Positions 59,692-64,000 of a stretch of DNA of 64,000 bases are shown here, piece after piece. The position numbers were made by a program, and so were the translations under genes. The stretch spans positions 2,135,665 to 2,199,664 of the forward strand of contig NZ_CP058952.1 of the NCBI RefSeq assembly GCF_013423785.1. The letters run 5' to 3'. The DNA comes from Chitinibacter fontanus. GTDB lineage: Bacteria > Pseudomonadota > Gammaproteobacteria > Burkholderiales > Chitinibacteraceae. Positions within the stretch are counted from its first letter, which is position 1; each line of letters begins with the position of its first letter. A model generated the notes under the pieces. That model was not told the DNA's origin, did not search any database, and was given only the letters and a program-made list of their open reading frames with translations.

Positions 59692-62600
59692 ATGAGTATG
59701 AAATACTCGTTCACTGAGAAGAAACGCATTCGCAAGAGTTTTGCGAAGCGGGCAAGTGTCCTTGAAGTGCCGTTTCTGTTGGCTACTCAGATCGACTCTT
59801 ATTCCGAATATCTGCAGCTAGGTGTGCCTATTGAGGCGCGCCGCGAAATTGGCTTGCAGGCAGCGTTCAACTCAATTTTCCCGATTGTTTCGCACAATGA
59901 ATATGCACGCCTAGAGTTTGTGCATTACTCGTTGGGCGAACCTGCCTTTGACGTTAAAGAGTGTCAGCAGCGTGGTATCACGTTTGCCGCACCTTTGCGC
60001 GCTCGTGTTCGTCTGGTGATTATGGATCGTGAATCCTCGAAACCAACGATCAAAGAGGTGAAAGAGCAGGACGTGTACTTCGGTGAAATCCCGTTGATGA
60101 CTCGTAACGGCTCGTTCGTAATTAACGGTACCGAGCGCGTAATTGTGTCTCAGTTGCACCGCTCTCCGGGTGTGTTCTTTGAACATGACAAGGGTAAAAC
60201 TCATAGTTCAGGGAAACTACTGTTCTCTGCTCGTATTATTCCTTACCGCGGTTCATGGTTGGATTTTGAATTTGATCCGAAAGATTTGTTGTTCTTCCGT
60301 ATTGACCGTCGTCGCAAAATGCCTGTATCGATTTTGCTCAAAGCGCTGGGGTATACGCCTGAACAGATTCTGGCTGAATTCTTTGACACTGATACCTTCT
60401 TCCTGACTGAAGACGGTGTGTTCTGGGAGTTGCAGTCTGACCGCCTGCGCGGTGAAGTTGCGAAGTTTGATATCGTTGCTGAAGATGGCAAAGTTTTGGC
60501 GCAAAAAGATAAGCGCATTACTGCCAAAACGATCCGCGATATCAACAATGCCGGCATGACGCGCGTTCAAGTTCCGCTTGATTACACGTATGGCCGCGTT
60601 TTAGCGAAAGACGTTATTAGCCCAGAAACGGGTGAAGTTGTTGCTAAAGCCAATGACGAAATAACCGAAGATTTGCTGGTTAAACTTGATGCCAATGAAG
60701 TGAAAGAAATCACTACCTTGTACATCAATGACCTTGACCAAGGCGGCTTTATTTCTTCGACTTTGCGCACTGATGATACGCAAGATCAATGGCAAGCCCG
60801 CGTTGCGATTTATCGCATGATGCGTCCAGGTGAGCCACCAACAGAAGACGCGGTTCAAGCTCTGTTCAACGGTCTGTTCTTCTCTGAAGATCGTTACGAT
60901 CTGTCGGCGGTCGGCCGCATGAAATTTAACAGCCGTGCTTACCCAGATCGTCTTGATGAAAAAGCACCAGGTTGGCAGCGACGTTTCTACGAGCGCGTAG
61001 GTGGCAAGGGCATTACTGGCCCTGGCATCTTGTCGACGGAAGACATTATTGCCGTAATCGGCATCTTGCTCGAATTGCGCAATAGTCGTGGCGAAGTGGA
61101 CGATATCGACCACTTGGGCAATCGTCGCGTACGTTCAGTGGGTGAGTTGGCTGAGAACCAATTCCGTGCGGGTTTGGTGCGTGTTGAGCGTGCAGTGAAA
61201 GAGCGTCTGTCACAAGCTGAATCAGACAATCTGATGCCGCATGATCTGATCAATGCAAAACCAGTGTCGGCTGCAGTGAAAGAGTTCTTCGGCTCATCAC
61301 AATTGTCGCAGTTTATGGATCAAACCAATCCATTGTCTGAAATCACGCACAAACGTCGTGTTTCAGCCTTGGGTCCAGGCGGTTTGACTCGTGAGCGCGC
61401 GGGCTTTGAGGTTCGTGACGTACATCCAACGCACTACGGTCGTGTTTGTCCGATCGAGACACCAGAGGGTCCAAACATTGGTTTGATCAACTCACTGTCT
61501 TGCTACGCACGCACCAATGAGTATGGTTTCCTTGAGACACCATACCGCAAAGTGGTTGATGGCAAAGTAACTGCTGAAATTGAGTATCTGTCAGCTATCC
61601 AAGAAGGCAAATACGTTATCGCTCAGGCCAATGCGCAGACCGATGATGAAAATAACCTGATTGATGAATTGGTCACTTGCCGCGAAGCAGGCGAGACCAT
61701 CGTTGCTACGCCAGATCGCGTTCAGTTCATGGACGTTGCACCAAGCCAGATCGTCTCAGTTGCCGCTTCATTGATTCCATTCTTGGAGCACGATGACGCC
61801 AACCGTGCATTGATGGGCGCCAACATGCAGCGTCAGGCAGTACCTTGCTTGCGCGCAGAAAAACCATTCGTGGGTACCGGTATCGAGCGCACGTGTGCGA
61901 CTGACTCAGGTACAGCAGTAACTGCTTTGCGTGGTGGTGTGGTTGATTACGTTGATGCAACTCGTATCGTAGTTCGTGTTAACAATGACGAAGTAATTGC
62001 TGGTGAAGCCGGTGTAGATATCTACAACTTGGTTAAATTCACGCGTTCTAACCAGAACACCAACACTAACCAGCGCCCAATCGTGAAGAAAGGCGATTTG
62101 CTGGCTAAAGGTGATGTGGTTGCTGACGGCGCGTCAACTGATCTTGGTGAATTGGCGCTTGGTCAAAACATGACCATCGCCTTCATGCCTTGGAATGGTT
62201 ACAACTTCGAGGATTCGATTCTGATCTCCGAGAAGGTCATTGCAGATGATCGTTACACTTCGATCCATATCGAAGAATTGAACGTGATGGCACGTGACAC
62301 CAAACTGGGCCCAGAAGAAATTACCCGCGATATTTCAAACTTGTCAGAGCGTATGCTCGGCCGTTTGGATGATGCTGGTGTGGTTTACATCGGTGCTGAA
62401 GTTGAAGCTGGTGATGTTCTGGTAGGTAAAGTAACGCCTAAAGGCGAAACTCAACTCACGCCAGAAGAAAAACTGCTGCGTGCAATCTTCGGTGAAAAAG
62501 CGTCTGACGTGAAAGACACGTCACTGCGCGTGCCATCAGGCATGACCGGCACGGTGATCGACGTTCAAGTATTTACCCGCGAAGGGATTGAGCGTGATAA

Positions 62601-63870
62601 ACGTGCTCAGGCGATTATCGAAGAGCAATTGCGTCGTTACCGCCAAGACTTGAATGACCAGTTGCGTATCGTTGAAGCTGACTTGTTCAAGCGTATTGAA
62701 GACATGTTGGTTGGCAAAGTAGCCAACGGCGGCCCGAAAAAACTGGCCAAAGGCGCTACGGTTACTGCTGAATACTTGGCAGATTTGCCAAGCAAGCATG
62801 ACTGGTTTGATATCCGCTTGTCTGATGAAGAAAGTGCTCGTCAGCTCGAGGCGAATAAAGACCTGATCGCTCAGACTAAAGCTGAGTTTGAATTACGTTT
62901 TGAAGATAAAAAACGTAAATTGACGCAAGGTGACGAATTGCCACCAGGCGTGATCAAAATGGTCAAAGTCTATGTTGCGGTGAAACGTCGTCTGCAGCCA
63001 GGTGATAAGATGGCCGGTCGTCACGGTAACAAGGGTGTGGTTTCTAAGATCCTGCCAGTTGAAGACTTGCCACATATGGCCGACGGTACGCCAGTGGACA
63101 TCGTGTTGAACCCATTGGGCGTTCCATCACGTATGAATATTGGTCAGATTCTGGAAGTGCATTTGGGTTGGGCTGCGAAAGGTATTGGTCAACGCATTAA
63201 CGCGATGTTGCGTGAACAACAAAACACCGCTGAAGTACGCGCTTACCTCGAAAAGATCTATAACACCAATGGCAAATCGGAAGACATTGCTAGCTTGGAC
63301 GACGCAGAAGTATTGCAGCTGGCTCAAGGCTTGAGCACAGGTATGACTTTTGCGAGCCCCGTATTTGACGGTGCCAAAGAAAGCGAAATTCGCGAAATGC
63401 TTGATCTGGCTTACCCAGATGCGGATCCGCGTACTCAGCAGTTGTCATTTAACTCAAGCAAAACGCAGATGCAGCTATTTGATGGCCGCACGGGTGAGCC
63501 GTTTGAGCGTAAGGTCACTGTGGGTGTGATGCATTACTTGAAACTGCACCACTTGGTGGATGACAAGATGCATGCGCGTTCGACAGGTCCATACTCTCTG
63601 GTAACGCAACAGCCATTGGGCGGTAAAGCTCAGTTCGGTGGTCAGCGTTTCGGTGAGATGGAGGTTTGGGCACTCGAAGCTTACGGCGCAGCGTACACCT
63701 TGCAAGAGATGTTGACTGTGAAGTCCGACGACGTAAATGGTCGTACCAAAGTATACGAAAACATTGTGAAGGGTGATCACCGCATTGATGCTGGCATGCC
63801 AGAATCATTCAATGTATTGGTTAAGGAAATCCGTTCGCTCGGTATTGATATCGATCTGGAAACCTATTGA
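59692..63870 (+). CDS. rpoB: RNA polymerase beta subunit
   Basis: 1392 residues. Rifampicin-region sequence [19 protein letters not shown] is wild-type-like at the main contact positions; [24 protein letters not shown] and [19 protein letters not shown] are the conserved catalytic-core blocks. ATG at 59692 follows GGAGAG at five bases; ATG two codons later is also possible, and longer frames to 59668 are not. Confidence 0.98.
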   Translation: MSMKYSFTEKKRIRKSFAKRASVLEVPFLLATQIDSYSEYLQLGVPIEARREIGLQAAFNSIFPIVSHNEYARLEFVHYSLGEPAFDVKECQQRGITFAAPLRARVRLVIMDRESSKPTIKEVKEQDVYFGEIPLMTRNGSFVINGTERVIVSQLHRSPGVFFEHDKGKTHSSGKLLFSARIIPYRGSWLDFEFDPKDLLFFRIDRRRKMPVSILLKALGYTPEQILAEFFDTDTFFLTEDGVFWELQSDRLRGEVAKFDIVAEDGKVLAQKDKRITAKTIRDINNAGMTRVQVPLDYTYGRVLAKDVISPETGEVVAKANDEITEDLLVKLDANEVKEITTLYINDLDQGGFISSTLRTDDTQDQWQARVAIYRMMRPGEPPTEDAVQALFNGLFFSEDRYDLSAVGRMKFNSRAYPDRLDEKAPGWQRRFYERVGGKGITGPGILSTEDIIAVIGILLELRNSRGEVDDIDHLGNRRVRSVGELAENQFRAGLVRVERAVKERLSQAESDNLMPHDLINAKPVSAAVKEFFGSSQLSQFMDQTNPLSEITHKRRVSALGPGGLTRERAGFEVRDVHPTHYGRVCPIETPEGPNIGLINSLSCYARTNEYGFLETPYRKVVDGKVTAEIEYLSAIQEGKYVIAQANAQTDDENNLIDELVTCREAGETIVATPDRVQFMDVAPSQIVSVAASLIPFLEHDDANRALMGANMQRQAVPCLRAEKPFVGTGIERTCATDSGTAVTALRGGVVDYVDATRIVVRVNNDEVIAGEAGVDIYNLVKFTRSNQNTNTNQRPIVKKGDLLAKGDVVADGASTDLGELALGQNMTIAFMPWNGYNFEDSILISEKVIADDRYTSIHIEELNVMARDTKLGPEEITRDISNLSERMLGRLDDAGVVYIGAEVEAGDVLVGKVTPKGETQLTPEEKLLRAIFGEKASDVKDTSLRVPSGMTGTVIDVQVFTREGIERDKRAQAIIEEQLRRYRQDLNDQLRIVEADLFKRIEDMLVGKVANGGPKKLAKGATVTAEYLADLPSKHDWFDIRLSDEESARQLEANKDLIAQTKAEFELRFEDKKRKLTQGDELPPGVIKMVKVYVAVKRRLQPGDKMAGRHGNKGVVSKILPVEDLPHMADGTPVDIVLNPLGVPSRMNIGQILEVHLGWAAKGIGQRINAMLREQQNTAEVRAYLEKIYNTNGKSEDIASLDDAEVLQLAQGLSTGMTFASPVFDGAKESEIREMLDLAYPDADPRTQQLSFNSSKTQMQLFDGRTGEPFERKVTVGVMHYLKLHHLVDDKMHARSTGPYSLVTQQPLGGKAQFGGQRFGEMEVWALEAYGAAYTLQEMLTVKSDDVNGRTKVYENIVKGDHRIDAGMPESFNVLVKEIRSLGIDIDLETY

Positions 63871-63879
63871 TTGCTGTGA

Positions 63880-63926
63880 GGTATAGGGCTGCAGACCAGA
63901 TTTGATCTGGTCTTGTAGCCAATACC
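63880..63926 (+). other. long hairpin between rpoB and rpoC
   Basis: Nested arms GGTAT/ATACC, GGCT/AGCC and GACCAGAT/ATCTGGTC fill most of the 84-bp gap. No T tract. Possibly an mRNA processing or stability element. Confidence 0.55.
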
Positions 63927-63954
63927 CTGATTGCCCTCACTGGAGAATATTGGA

Positions 63955-64000
63955 ATGAAAGGCTTACTCGAACTCTTCAAGCAAGTCGCACAAGACGAAG
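63955..64000 (+). CDS. rpoC: RNA polymerase beta' subunit, 3'-truncated by window end
   Basis: The first 15 codons, MKGLLELFKQVAQDE, match the start of RpoC, and the gene is in its expected place after rpoB. The ATG at 63955 follows CTGGAGAATATTGGA, giving GGAG ten bases before it. The rest lies beyond the window. Confidence 0.9.
   Translation, partial: MKGLLELFKQVAQDE

Overview
The window looks like chromosome of a betaproteobacterium, most probably of the order Neisseriales and possibly a chitin-associated lineage (Chitinibacteraceae-like). The reasons are the Neisseriales/Burkholderiales-style proteins, the core gene order tRNA(Tyr-Gly-Thr)-tuf-tRNA(Trp)-secE-nusG-rplKAJL-rpoBC, the dusB-fis-purH block, and a secreted protease carrying two chitin-binding-type modules. 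The taxonomic call is inference from protein character; there is no 16S rRNA here. No phage, insertion sequence, CRISPR array or plasmid module was seen. Most of the window is housekeeping, with a few accessory genes between.

Layout. 1-3.0 kb: end of an SRPBCC protein, a YkgJ-type cysteine-cluster protein, a periplasmic solute-binding protein, and a histone-deacetylase-like hydrolase with phhB. 3.1-5.1 kb: secreted M60-type metallopeptidase with two carbohydrate-binding modules and a Pro/Thr linker. 5.3-8.3 kb: panD, a small zinc-finger-like unknown, and an RNB exoribonuclease. 8.5-11.4 kb: a large P-loop ATPase/TPR protein. 11.4-15.3 kb: prfA, hemA and a type II NADH dehydrogenase. 15.5-18.3 kb: a membrane protein and feoAB. 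18.4-23.6 kb: a minus-strand run dusB-fis-purH-pagP-purD, with a lipid A palmitoyltransferase (PagP) lying between two purine genes. 23.9 kb: hemF.

25.0-39.4 kb holds two complete but clearly different glutamate synthase (GOGAT) operons, gltBD of one type and gltBD of the Escherichia coli type, separated by about 2.3 kb with three small genes. 39.5-41.8 kb: a two-gene TPR operon whose first member ends in a degenerate GGDEF domain. 41.9-48.4 kb: marC, rarD, rpiA, phoU, a frame-disrupted exopolyphosphatase (ppx), corA and a DUF456 protein. 48.6-50.0 kb: tRNA-Phe, a folE GTP cyclohydrolase and a BLUF photoreceptor gene 10 bp behind it. 50.0-54.3 kb: an unknown Ser/Gln-rich protein, a cold-shock protein, ilvD and lgt. 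54.4 kb to the end: the translation/transcription supercluster, which runs out of the window inside rpoC.

The observations most worth following are the ppx frame break at a run of five C residues, the side-by-side GOGAT systems, the folE-BLUF pair, the purH-pagP-purD arrangement, the palindrome in the feoAB leader, and several strong intergenic RNA hairpins (gltB2/gltD2, tuf/tRNA-Trp, rplA/rplJ, rpoB/rpoC). I found no wholly new multi-gene system that the sequence alone can support.
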